Below are positions 1-8,190 of a stretch of DNA of 64,000 bases, in pieces. The translations under genes and the position numbers were made by a program. This DNA is from Balanoglossus misakiensis (lineage: Eukaryota; Hemichordata). The DNA lies in NCBI GenBank assembly GCA_040954595.2, contig JBECUI020000036.1, positions 106,860 to 170,859 of the forward strand, read 5' to 3'. Every line of letters starts with the position of its first letter. The first letter of the stretch is position 1. The notes under the pieces were generated by a model that worked only from the letters and a program-made list of their open reading frames with translations, was not told the origin of the DNA and made no database searches.

Positions 1-115
1 TTCAATATTTTCCTCAAATAATAGACACATAAAGTATATCGGAACTTTTCCTGTAATTCTTGCTAAATAATGTCTCATTATTTTTTGTTGTGTCTCACTT
101 TTTTGAACGGCTCCT
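1..115 (-). other. Left-edge stretch with an open minus-strand frame, not assigned
   Basis: No recognisable gene is complete here. On the minus strand one frame is open from about position 115 to the left edge and reads as a basic helical stretch with the motif SETQQKIMRHYL. RecG-like/AlbA proteins often end in a Gln/Thr-rich linker followed by a winged helix, so this could be the frameshifted C-terminus of the neighbouring RecG-like remnant: removing one T from the T run near 140-147 would join the two frames. This is an inference; an unrelated gene running off the edge is equally possible. Confidence 0.25.
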
Positions 116-127
116 CCTTGGCTTGAC

Positions 128-547
128 TCAATAAGAGAAAAAAAATGTGCATACGTACTTGCAAAGGGTGGCTGGTGGGGTGGAGTAGCGCAGGAAGACT
201 GCTTTCACAAAATTGGAAAAGCCATATTGAATTTTTTCTAATCCCGCTTCCTGCATCAACTTTTGCATCCTTGCAATGCCCGTTCCCATCTTTTCAATAT
301 AGTCAATTCTCTGCATGAGGTTGGCAATATTGGGATTTCTCAGCAAACTCACTTTAGCAAAGTCTTTTTCTCTTAATCCCTTCGGCAGCCCTCCCGGACT
401 GGTAATCTCCACCCTGTCATCAAAAATTTCAACCATAACATGGGCTCCCATCTCAAAATAATCTCGATGGATAACCGCATTAATAACTGCTTCTCTCAGA
501 GCCTCATAGGGGAGTTCGGGAATTTCTTTTCTAGCTGGTGAGGGCAA
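128..547 (-). pseudogene. RecG-like / AlbA-family ATP-binding protein, N-terminally truncated remnant
   Basis: The product matches the C-terminal ATP-binding half (HATPase_c_4) of the 'putative ATP-dependent DNA helicase RecG-like' transcriptional regulator family. Visible hallmarks are EALREAVINAVIHRDY near residues 16-31, the ITSPGGLP loop and the NP(N)IANLM...EKMGTGIARM stretch. Full family members are roughly 400-500 residues and begin with a Schlafen-like AlbA_2 domain, which is absent here. The first codons come from a copied darT fragment that abuts the gene at about position 538, so the 5' half was lost in a rearrangement. The last ~20 residues do not look conserved, consistent with a second break at a T run. 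Treat as a relic; family assignment is fairly secure, function is lost or unknown. Confidence 0.7.
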
Positions 548-675
548 TTAAAACAAATTCAGACTCGGGACGTTTACTAATACACGCCCCATCAAAAGGA
601 TTATTCGCAAAAAAAGGAAGGGAACATAGCTGTTTAATTGTTTTCTTCTCTGAATTCTATAATCTCACAGTCCGC
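538..675 (-). pseudogene. Partial second copy of darT (frameshifted fragment)
   Basis: This segment repeats positions 4453-4590 of the intact darT gene on the same strand, nearly base for base, and then similarity stops abruptly on both sides. It corresponds to the central part of the toxin, roughly residues 45-89, without the N-terminal NAD-binding start or the catalytic glutamate region. Compared with the intact copy it has lost one base after the A run near 618 and one base near 636, so it cannot encode a protein. It sits exactly between the RecG-like remnant and the 3' end of the TPR-DUF2971 gene, marking a recombination junction. It shows that the darT locus has been duplicated or rearranged in this lineage. 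Confidence 0.85.
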
Positions 676-698
676 ATGCAAACGATCTCGACCTTCTC

Positions 699-3005
699 TC
701 ACTCTTTCCTGCGTTCTAATGCAAAACTATCTTTTTGCTGTTCCATTTGATAAAAGGCAATCTCCTTGCCCTCAAAAAGTTTCTTGATTGCTGTTTTCTT
801 TTTATAGTCGCACTTCATTCCAAAGGTGATGGATTTTATATTGCATGTTTCCAGTTCAAGGAATACCCCACCTTGTGCTTGGCTATACTTGATTGCACGT
901 ACCTCTTGTTCATAGTTCCAACACTTTGCTTTTGTAAAGAATCCACTCTCTATAAGAGCTGTTACTGATTGCCAATCATAGGTTATCTCTAAGTTGTCGG
1001 GATAGTGAACCTCCCCAATGGCAATCCTGTTCTTTTCCTGAAATTCTCTATCAAATCCATACTCAATGAATATGCCTGTATGGCTATCCGCGTAATGGCT
1101 CCACATAAGCATGTTTCCCCAACTTCTTTTATTTGCTTGTACAAAAGACCCAACCCTTATCTTTTTCCACTCTTCTTTGAGGAGAAGTGGCATATTCTTC
1201 TCCTTTGCAAGGGGACAATCCATTGGGTCATTAAAATTGTCGGGATCTGCCAGGTACAGCTCTCCGTTAATGAGAGCCTCTAATGTGTTTTGATTGACGG
1301 GTCTAAACTTGCCAATTCCTTGTTCTTTAACAGGCATTCCGGTAATAGCTAAGGCAATGGCTTGGCTATAGTCTGCTATTGCTCGATCATGCTTGCCTTG
1401 AGTAACATACGCATTCCCTCGATTATAATATGCCCTCGCCTGGTCGTTCTCATTGGTATATAGTTCTATGGCTTGGCTATAGTCTGCTATTGCACGGTCA
1501 TACTTGCCTGTATCACTATACGCAATTCCTCGATTATAATATGCCGCCGCCTTGCCGTTCTCATCGGTATATAGTTCTATAGCTTTGCCGTAGTCGGCTA
1601 TCGCCCGGTCATGCTCCCCTGTATCCCTATACGCAATCCCTCGATTAACATAAGCTTTCGCCTTGCTGTTCTCATCGGTATATAACGCTATCGCTTTGCC
1701 ATAGTCGGCTATTGCCTGGTCATACTTGCCTGTATCACTATACGCAATTCCTCGACCAACATAAGCCAACGCCTCGGTGTTCTTATCGGTAGATAGTTCT
1801 ATTGCTTGGCTATAGTCTGCTATTGCACGGTCATACTTACCTGTATCACTATACGCATCCCCTCGGAGAAAATATGCATTCGCCTTGTCGTTCTCATCGG
1901 CATATAGTTCTATAGCTTTGCCGTAGTCGGCTATTGCCTGGTCATGCTCGCCTTGAGCAACATACGCAATTCCTCGATTAGCATAAGCCTTTGCTTGCTC
2001 GTTCTTATCGGTAAATAGCCCTATTGCTTGGCTATAGTCTGCTATTGCCCGGTCATGCTCACCTTTACCCCTATACGCATTCCCTCGATTATAATATGCC
2101 TTTGCTTTGTCATTCCTACTGGTAAATAGCTCTATCGCTTTGCCATAGTCTGCTATTGCACGGTCATGCTCACCTTTAGCACTACACGCAGTTCCTCGAT
2201 TATAATATGCCTTCGCCTGGTCGTTCTCATTGGTATATAGTTCTATGGCTTTGCTATAGTCTGCTATTGCACGGTCATGCTCGCCTTGAGAACTATAAGC
2301 ATTCCCTCGACTATCATAAGCCTTCGCCTGGTCGTTCCTACCAGTGAATAACTCCATCGCTTTGTCAAAGTCTGCTATTGCTCGGACATGATCCCCTGTA
2401 TCCCTATACGCAATTCCTCGATTAACATAAGCTTTCGCCTTGCTGTTCTCATCGGTATATAGTTCTATAGCTTTGCCGTAGTCGGCTATCGCACGATCAT
2501 GCTCCCCTATATCCATATATGCAATTCCTCGACCAACATAAGCCAACGCCTCGGTGTTCTTATCGGTAGATAGTTCTATCGCTTGGCTATAGTCTGCTTT
2601 TGCCCGGTCATACTTACCTGTATCACTATACACATCCCCTCGGAGAAGATATGCATTCGCCTTGTCGTTCTCATCGGCATATAGTTCTATAGCTTTGCCG
2701 TAGTCTGCTATTGCCCGATCATACTTACCTGTATCACTATACGCATTTCCTCGGTTTTCATAAGCCCCTGCCTTGTTCTTCTTATCGGTATATAGTTCTA
2801 TCGCCTTGCCGTAGTCGGCTATTGCACGGTCATGCTTGCCTTGAGCAACATACGCATATCCTCGACCATCATAAGTCTTTGCCTTGGCACTCTTATTTGC
2901 AATCGGGGAGTTGATAATTTCAGTACAGCATTCTATCGCGCTGTCATAGTCGGCTGCTTTATAAAGCCGGACTGCTTGCTCGAATAGTTTTGCTATGTTT
3001 ATCAT
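699..3005 (-). CDS. TPR array fused to C-terminal DUF2971 domain
   Basis: A 768-residue protein built from an N-terminal TPR-like helix pair (1-43), fourteen tandem units of exactly 37 residues starting at residue 44 (consensus AYxNRGxAYxDxGxxDRAIAD followed by YxKAIELYTxxN), and a C-terminal domain from about residue 560 with the DUF2971 signatures LxxGELYLADPxxFNDPMDC and WSHYADxHTGIFIEY. There is no signal peptide. The unit length is longer than the canonical 34-residue TPR. DUF2971 proteins occur in accessory and defence-associated loci, but their biochemical activity is not established. The gene follows darG by 64 bp on the same strand and may be co-transcribed with darT-darG. Near-identical neighbouring units show recent internal expansion. 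A role as a sensor/effector of a defence cassette is inference. Confidence 0.8.
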   Translation of the reverse strand: MINIAKLFEQAVRLYKAADYDSAIECCTEIINSPIANKSAKAKTYDGRGYAYVAQGKHDRAIADYGKAIELYTDKKNKAGAYENRGNAYSDTGKYDRAIADYGKAIELYADENDKANAYLLRGDVYSDTGKYDRAKADYSQAIELSTDKNTEALAYVGRGIAYMDIGEHDRAIADYGKAIELYTDENSKAKAYVNRGIAYRDTGDHVRAIADFDKAMELFTGRNDQAKAYDSRGNAYSSQGEHDRAIADYSKAIELYTNENDQAKAYYNRGTACSAKGEHDRAIADYGKAIELFTSRNDKAKAYYNRGNAYRGKGEHDRAIADYSQAIGLFTDKNEQAKAYANRGIAYVAQGEHDQAIADYGKAIELYADENDKANAYFLRGDAYSDTGKYDRAIADYSQAIELSTDKNTEALAYVGRGIAYSDTGKYDQAIADYGKAIALYTDENSKAKAYVNRGIAYRDTGEHDRAIADYGKAIELYTDENGKAAAYYNRGIAYSDTGKYDRAIADYSQAIELYTNENDQARAYYNRGNAYVTQGKHDRAIADYSQAIALAITGMPVKEQGIGKFRPVNQNTLEALINGELYLADPDNFNDPMDCPLAKEKNMPLLLKEEWKKIRVGSFVQANKRSWGNMLMWSHYADSHTGIFIEYGFDREFQEKNRIAIGEVHYPDNLEITYDWQSVTALIESGFFTKAKCWNYEQEVRAIKYSQAQGGVFLELETCNIKSITFGMKCDYKKKTAIKKLFEGKEIAFYQMEQQKDSFALERRKE
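1345..2890 (-). repeat. 111-bp coding tandem repeats (14 TPR units) with a four-unit block duplication
   Basis: Fourteen in-frame units of 111 bp encode the TPR array. Units 2-5 (about 2322-2765) and units 9-12 (about 1545-1988) are the same block in the same order, offset by exactly 777 bp (seven units). By eye, 1744-1930 and 2521-2707 differ at only about six positions. This indicates a recent segmental duplication inside the gene and predicts that unit number varies between strains. Confidence 0.85.
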
Positions 3006-3069
3006 GTAACCTTCTGCCCATACTTTTTATGTTATATCATCACATTCCCTACAAACAAGTACGGACTAT

Positions 3070-4116
3070 TCAAGAAATTTTACAAAGGAAATATCCCAAA
3101 AAAGTTTTTTCAATTAAATTGTGTTTTAGTAAAATATCGATCCCTTCTTTTATTACATCATCATTAAATCTTCTTTTCTCTTCCTTCGGCCATTTCTTAA
3201 ATTCTTCAATAATTTTTTCTTCACTTTCACATCCCTCGTTTATTAAATAAGCAACGGTTGCAGCTGTCTCAATAAGTAACGGATCTTTTATGCTTAAGGT
3301 TGTCTTTGTAGCTTGCTCAATGGGGATAGCAAATTTTTCTAATAGGCTCTCTGATCTTTTACTAATATGGGTATTGTAAGCCAATTCAAAAGCCTGAATG
3401 AGTTCTTTATTATAAAATGTTTTATATTCTTCAATTTGTTTAGAAATTAATTCAATAGCATAGCAGTAGGGGCCATATTTGTGTTTTACAAACTTAAAAT
3501 AAACCGTTTGAGCAAATAAGTTCATCAAAAAGGCCGTCTTTTGTAAAACAAGATCCGCTAGGAAAGCATTATCATTTTTACTGTTCCCCTTATCAATCCC
3601 AATCTTTAATTTCATAATAATCAAATGAGAAGCACTCAATTTAGGAGGCTCTTTGATATTGCTTGTATTCATTACTGCAGACGGCTCAAAAATAACTATT
3701 TGCACACCCTCTAAAAAAGATAATTTTTCCTCTATTTTCTGTTTAACAGTTGTCCAAGCAAGCCCCCCGTTTCCACTGCCCAGTGGAGGAATAGAAATAG
3801 TTTTAATCTTTCTTGTTTGAATTGTTTGAGCAAGATCTTTTAGTCCGTCATCAATAAAAGAATATTTTGATTTTTTTCTCCATTCATCTTTTGTCGGAAA
3901 ATTAATAATTATTCTTTCACCCTCTTTAACAACAAACATTTTACCAGTTTGCACTTTCTTTTTTTTACAAGCTTCTACGTATTGACGATTATTTTCAGGG
4001 AATCTAGTCTTGAATTGGTAGGCGATTCCCTTTCCCATATATCCTTCACAATTCACGGTATTCACAAGAGCTTGTGAATTTGATTCAAAAATATTTCCTG
4101 TTGTAAATTTAATCAT
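3070..4116 (-). CDS. darG: DarG antitoxin: macrodomain DNA ADP-ribosyl glycohydrolase
   Basis: A 348-residue protein with an N-terminal macrodomain (about 1-145) and a C-terminal helical domain (about 160-348). The macrodomain shows the DarG pattern NTVNCEGYMGKGIAYQF near 19-35 and IPPLGSGNGGLAW near 109-121, the ADP-ribose-binding loops. The C-terminal half carries KHKYGPY around residues 208-214, a motif seen in the region of DarG proteins that binds and blocks DarT. Family knowledge: DarG removes ADP-ribose from thymidine bases in single-stranded DNA and also neutralises DarT directly. The gene starts 9 bp after darT, so the pair is one operon in the usual toxin-first order. The protein appears full length and intact. 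Confidence 0.9.
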   Translation of the reverse strand: MIKFTTGNIFESNSQALVNTVNCEGYMGKGIAYQFKTRFPENNRQYVEACKKKKVQTGKMFVVKEGERIIINFPTKDEWRKKSKYSFIDDGLKDLAQTIQTRKIKTISIPPLGSGNGGLAWTTVKQKIEEKLSFLEGVQIVIFEPSAVMNTSNIKEPPKLSASHLIIMKLKIGIDKGNSKNDNAFLADLVLQKTAFLMNLFAQTVYFKFVKHKYGPYCYAIELISKQIEEYKTFYNKELIQAFELAYNTHISKRSESLLEKFAIPIEQATKTTLSIKDPLLIETAATVAYLINEGCESEEKIIEEFKKWPKEEKRRFNDDVIKEGIDILLKHNLIEKTFLGYFLCKIS

Positions 4117-4125
4117 AAAAATCCC

Positions 4126-4719
4126 TCACACTCTACATGCAAACATATGTGGGTTTATCTGAATAAATACCTCATTGCTTCCGCTCATGTTTTCTATTTC
4201 TTTTTTGGACTCTGCATTTCTTACATAGATTCTCTCAAAAAATTTTTTCTCCACTTTTGATGCTATTATACACTCGGCCATACAAGTTTGTTTGCAGTCC
4301 CTATCTTGATAGTCTCTTTTATCCATCAAATTCCAGTCTATTTTTTTATATCCTTCCTTGTAGGAATATATCTTCTTTTCATGATTTTTAAAATAATGAA
4401 TAGGATGGGTGGGAATAATTTTTGCCTGTAATTGGTTGCAGGCATCTTCGCGGGTGAGGGCAATTAAAACAAATTCAGACTCGGGACGTTTACTAATACA
4501 CGTCCCATCAAAAGGATTATTCGCAAAAAAATGGAAGGGAACATAGCTGTTTAAATTGTTTTCTTTTCTGAATTCTATAATCTCACGGTCTGCAATATCT
4601 ACAAAACTGCTCTTTAATTCACTTCTGGCCTGTAAGCCATTCTGAAAAATTGACTCTAAATTTTTAATATCAGTGAGATGATATATGAGTTTGCCGGCGC
4701 TTGGATTAATAGCGCACAT
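4126..4719 (-). CDS. darT: DarT toxin: thymidine-specific DNA ADP-ribosyltransferase
   Basis: A 197-residue protein of the DarT family (DUF4433). The N-terminus has LIYHLTDIKNLESIFQNGL (residues 11-29), the NAD-contacting start of the fold; YVPFHFFANNPF follows at 59-70; and the segment MAECIIASKV at 147-156 places the expected catalytic glutamate at residue 149. Family knowledge: DarT uses NAD+ to ADP-ribosylate thymidine in single-stranded DNA, blocking replication, and acts in phage defence when released from DarG. The antitoxin lies immediately downstream. The gene looks intact; a truncated, frameshifted copy of its middle lies 3.9 kb away at 538-675. Confidence 0.9.
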   Translation of the reverse strand: MCAINPSAGKLIYHLTDIKNLESIFQNGLQARSELKSSFVDIADREIIEFRKENNLNSYVPFHFFANNPFDGTCISKRPESEFVLIALTREDACNQLQAKIIPTHPIHYFKNHEKKIYSYKEGYKKIDWNLMDKRDYQDRDCKQTCMAECIIASKVEKKFFERIYVRNAESKKEIENMSGSNEVFIQINPHMFACRV

Positions 4720-4767
4720 CGCTTTTCTCCCTTTAAAAATTATAGCATAAATGACTGTACTTTGTCA

Positions 4768-5020
4768 TTATGAATTGGCAAAACTTTTTTCAATGTTTAC
4801 TTCTTCTTTCAGCAAGGTCGCCTCATCCAGGGTCGTCTGCGTTCCCTCAATCTTGCTGGAGGTAACCGCTTCCCGCTTTGCGTACATGGTAATAAAAGAA
4901 TCAATATCGGGAACCAGTGTAGAATACGCCTCCAGAGAACCTAAACCACGCATTGCATTCCCGAGCAAGAGGTCAATCTCCTTATCTTCCCAATATTTTT
5001 ATTTAAGCAATGCCAAAATG
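4768..5020 (-). pseudogene. Fic family N-terminal fragment
   Basis: The readable frame resembles the N-terminal domain (Fic_N) of Fic/DOC AMP-transferases: a stretch beginning WEDKEIDLLLGNAMRGLGSL, a FITMYAKREAVTSSKIEG segment and TQTTLDEA. The SSKIEG motif is the (S/T)xxxE(G/N) inhibitory helix of class II Fic proteins. The catalytic HPFxxGNGR core is absent, as is the true start: an in-frame stop lies just upstream of the conserved part. The fragment sits directly behind darT on the same strand. It is a relic of a second toxin-like gene and cannot be an active enzyme. Confidence 0.7.
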
Positions 5021-5073
5021 CGAGAATAATTCAAACTACTTGATTACAGATTCTATAATTTCAAGACAAATCC

Positions 5074-5103
5074 TTGCATAATAAAGAGACTATAAAATAT
5101 AAT
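5074..5103 (+). promoter_or_regulatory. Candidate sigma-70 promoter of topA, possibly leaderless
   Basis: TTGCAT (5074-5079), an 18-bp spacer and TATAAT (5098-5103). The expected start of transcription falls at about 5110-5111, on the topA ATG itself. No purine-rich ribosome-binding sequence is visible before the ATG. An alternative -10, TATAAA at 5091-5096, would give a leader of only about eight bases. Confidence 0.45.
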
Positions 5104-5110
5104 CGTATAC

Positions 5111-7468
5111 ATGAAAAAAACCGAACGCATCCTTGTTATTGTTGAATCTCCCACGAAGGCTAAGACCATTAAACGTTTTCTTTCTGACGAATATAATGTT
5201 CAGGCAACGTATGGACATATACGGGATTTGCCACAATCGGCAAGTGATATTCCGAAGGGGTTGAAACAATACGCATGGACCAGACTCGGGATTGATGTTG
5301 AAAATAATTTTCAACCCTTGTACATTACCCCTCGAACAAGTAAGAAGACTATCACTAATCTACAAAAGGAGATGAAGGATTGTACATCTATTCTACTGGC
5401 AACGGACGAAGACCGCGAAGGGGAAAGCATCTGTTGGCATCTTCTAGAACTGCTACAGCCGAAAAAGGAAATTAAACGAATTGTTTTCCATGAAATAACG
5501 AATGAGGCAATTGATCACGCCATTAAGAATGCACGAGATGTGAATATGAAACTCGTACGGGCACAGGAATCTCGGCGCATACTAGATCGCCTCTACGGAT
5601 ATACCCTATCCCCTCTGATCTGGAAAAAGATTGCATACGGATTAAGTGCAGGACGGGTGCAGTCGCCCGCACTCCGCATCCTTATTGAGCGAGAACGAGA
5701 ACGAATACAGTTCGTATCAAGCGAATACTGGGATATCAAAGCAGAACTGGCAAACGAGAAGGAGATCGAATTTCAGGCACTTCTCTCTAAGGTTGATAAT
5801 AAGACAGTCGCCGGCACAAAACATTTTGACTCCACAACCGGTGTCTTTACCGGCAACGAAACAGTTATGCTACTAAATAAACAAGAAACCGCAGATCTAT
5901 GTACGGAACTAGAAGGAGTTGATTGGATCGTTACCGATCTGACATCACGAGACAGCACCTTGCGACCATCTCCCCCCTTCATTACATCAACATTGCAACA
6001 AGAAGGAAACAGAAAACTCGGATTGAGTACGCGCCAAACCATGCGTACCGCACAACAGCTATACGAAAAAGGATTAATCACCTATATGCGAACCGACTCG
6101 CCCATGCTCTCGCAGGAAGCAATTCGCGCCGCACGGCAGGCAGTACAGACTAGAATTGGGGAGGAGTATCTTTCACCGAAGTCTCGTCAGTACACCGCAC
6201 GATCCCGGCAAGCACAGGAGGCACACGAAGCCATTCGCCCCGCCGGATCCGTTTTTCGTGATCCCAAAACAATAACTTTTGATTCTACCGCTGAACAGCG
6301 CCTCTACACTATGATCTATCAACGAACACTTGCATCTCAAATGGCAGATGCTAAACGACGAACATATAATGTACAGATTCAGGCGGGCAGGACTATTTTT
6401 AATGCAACCGCAACAGTTACCACTTTTGCAGGATTCTTGCGTGCTACTGCCACAAAAGAAAAGGGCCCGCGCAATACCGAAGAAATTTCTACAATCACTC
6501 CGGGCAGTGTTCTTACAGTGCGGGATATTCAACCCGTAGAACATCATACAAAGGCGCCACCGCGTTATACAGAGGCAAGCCTCGTGCAAAAGCTCGAAGG
6601 AATGGACATCGGGAGACCATCAACATATGCAAGCATTATTTCAACCCTCTACGAACGAAAATATGCTCGAAAGAAGGATAATGCCATTATTCCTACATTT
6701 GTCGGCATTGCCGTTATCCAATTCCTAGAAGAACATTTTGAATACCTCGTTACATACGAGTTTACATCAAACATGGAAGAAGCTCTGGATCAGATAGCGG
6801 GGGGGAACCTCGATTCAATAGCATACCTGAAAGAATTTTATCTCACCGATGCCGGATTGCATCAAAAAGTTGAACAGGGTGAACAGGAGATTGAGGCCGA
6901 ACCATGCCGGGTCATCCACCTTCCTTACGAACTACCTGAAAGTACGGAAATACGGGTCGGTCGTTTCGGTCCCTACGTCGTCTTGACCGAAAAGGGAACC
7001 GAAGCCCTTACTTTTTCTCTCCCCGATGAGACCGCACCTGACGAGATAAATAAGGAAGTCATTCAATCACTTGCCGAAATAGAGAGGCGCGGTCCAATTG
7101 TTATTGGAACCGACCCGGAGAGTGGGAAAAAAATATACTGCCTCCATGGACGATATGGACCTCATTTACAACTCGGCGAAAATGACACCGAAAAGAAACC
7201 ACGTCGGGCGGCACTTGATATCCCACCGGAGGAGGTTACTCTGGAACATGCTATAAAACTATTTAGCCTGCCTCGAACACTCGGGGTGCATCCGAGTACA
7301 GAGAAGGAAATACGAGCATCCATCGGTCCCTACGGCCCGTACATCGTCCATGACGGTGATTTTCGATCACTTAAGAATGATGATGTATACACAATTGAGT
7401 TGGACAGGGCTTTAGAGATTCTCGCTCAGAAAAAAACAGTTCGAAAAAAACGTACAAAGAATAAATAA
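5111..7468 (+). CDS. topA: DNA topoisomerase I
   Basis: A 785-residue type IA topoisomerase that relaxes negative supercoils through a 5'-phosphotyrosine intermediate. The TOPRIM domain opens with IVESPTKAKTI (9-20) and carries the metal-binding acidic triplet in ATDEDREGE (D99, D101, E103). The active-site tyrosine is Y325 in the GLITYMRTDS motif. GRPSTYASII and the central gate region follow. The C-terminus lacks the four-cysteine zinc fingers of the E. coli enzyme and instead has three Toprim-C repeats with GRFGPYV, GRYGPHL and GPYGPYI cores, then a lysine-rich tail. It stands alone as the only plus-strand gene in this part, and its promoter suggests a leaderless or near-leaderless message. 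Confidence 0.97.
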   Translation: MKKTERILVIVESPTKAKTIKRFLSDEYNVQATYGHIRDLPQSASDIPKGLKQYAWTRLGIDVENNFQPLYITPRTSKKTITNLQKEMKDCTSILLATDEDREGESICWHLLELLQPKKEIKRIVFHEITNEAIDHAIKNARDVNMKLVRAQESRRILDRLYGYTLSPLIWKKIAYGLSAGRVQSPALRILIERERERIQFVSSEYWDIKAELANEKEIEFQALLSKVDNKTVAGTKHFDSTTGVFTGNETVMLLNKQETADLCTELEGVDWIVTDLTSRDSTLRPSPPFITSTLQQEGNRKLGLSTRQTMRTAQQLYEKGLITYMRTDSPMLSQEAIRAARQAVQTRIGEEYLSPKSRQYTARSRQAQEAHEAIRPAGSVFRDPKTITFDSTAEQRLYTMIYQRTLASQMADAKRRTYNVQIQAGRTIFNATATVTTFAGFLRATATKEKGPRNTEEISTITPGSVLTVRDIQPVEHHTKAPPRYTEASLVQKLEGMDIGRPSTYASIISTLYERKYARKKDNAIIPTFVGIAVIQFLEEHFEYLVTYEFTSNMEEALDQIAGGNLDSIAYLKEFYLTDAGLHQKVEQGEQEIEAEPCRVIHLPYELPESTEIRVGRFGPYVVLTEKGTEALTFSLPDETAPDEINKEVIQSLAEIERRGPIVIGTDPESGKKIYCLHGRYGPHLQLGENDTEKKPRRAALDIPPEEVTLEHAIKLFSLPRTLGVHPSTEKEIRASIGPYGPYIVHDGDFRSLKNDDVYTIELDRALEILAQKKTVRKKRTKNK

Positions 7469-7496
7469 ACAATGCATCGAATACGTAATTAAGTGT

Positions 7497-8177
7497 TTAC
7501 TTGTGCATTTTTTGGTAGTAGTTCGCTTCGGTTACAATTCTTTTTGTATCGTGCACATGAATCTTGCCTTCAATAGTACTGATAGAGTTGTTTGCTAATA
7601 ATTCGCGTAAGGCAATATTTCCCTGTTCCATTGGCAACCCAACCCATTTAATTAACTCTTGAGGTCCGAAACTAAGCACATATTGTTGCCCCTCTTCGAT
7701 AGGGATATGAAGTTTCTCAAGCTGCACCAAGATAGCATCATACATCCGAGCAATCTTGTTTGGAATAACCGCATTGGACAGTTGCCGATATACCACCCAT
7801 ATACGTTCAGCAAGAAGAGTCGTTAACCGAACGATAATCTGTGGCTGGGAATTGACGATACGCTGAAAGTTTTCACGGTTTACCGAAAGCAAAACGGAAT
7901 CCTCATATGCAATGGCAGAGGCAGACCGGGGCTTTTGCTCAAGCAATGCCATTTCTCCGAATATATCTCCCGTGCGGAGGATAGCAAGCAAGACCTCGTT
8001 ATTATTCACTATCTTAGTAATCTTCACGCTACCTTGCTGAATAATATACATCTCCTTGCCTGGCATCATTTCGGAAAAGATCATGCTGTTTTTGGGATAG
8101 TTCCGAATAAATTCATTCGAATGTTCCATCTCTTCAAGATATACTACCGCAGTTGCCTGTTCCTTTATGCTCTCCAT
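7497..8177 (-). CDS. Crp/Fnr-type cyclic-nucleotide-binding regulator
   Basis: A 226-residue protein with a cNMP-binding beta-barrel (about 25-135) and a C-terminal helical region. The phosphate-binding cassette GEMALLEQKPRSASA (74-88) keeps the Glu, Arg and Ser expected for true cAMP/cGMP contact. The C-terminal part (about 165-215) is compatible with a winged helix but has no obvious canonical Crp recognition helix. It lies 13 bp after a second cNMP-domain gene and in the same transcript as glyA. A class III cyclase encoded at 30.1 kb could supply the ligand. DNA binding is likely but unproven. Confidence 0.75.
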   Translation of the reverse strand: MESIKEQATAVVYLEEMEHSNEFIRNYPKNSMIFSEMMPGKEMYIIQQGSVKITKIVNNNEVLLAILRTGDIFGEMALLEQKPRSASAIAYEDSVLLSVNRENFQRIVNSQPQIIVRLTTLLAERIWVVYRQLSNAVIPNKIARMYDAILVQLEKLHIPIEEGQQYVLSFGPQELIKWVGLPMEQGNIALRELLANNSISTIEGKIHVHDTKRIVTEANYYQKMHK

Positions 8178-8190
8178 GCGCTTCTTGACC

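Noticed and set aside
538-750. Plus-strand 70-codon frame over the darT fragment
   Set aside because: It is the complement of the duplicated darT piece and the end of the TPR gene, with no protein-like features.
1345-2890. Regular 111-bp repeats as a CRISPR-like array
   Set aside because: They are in-frame coding TPR units without spacers, and divergence follows protein constraints.
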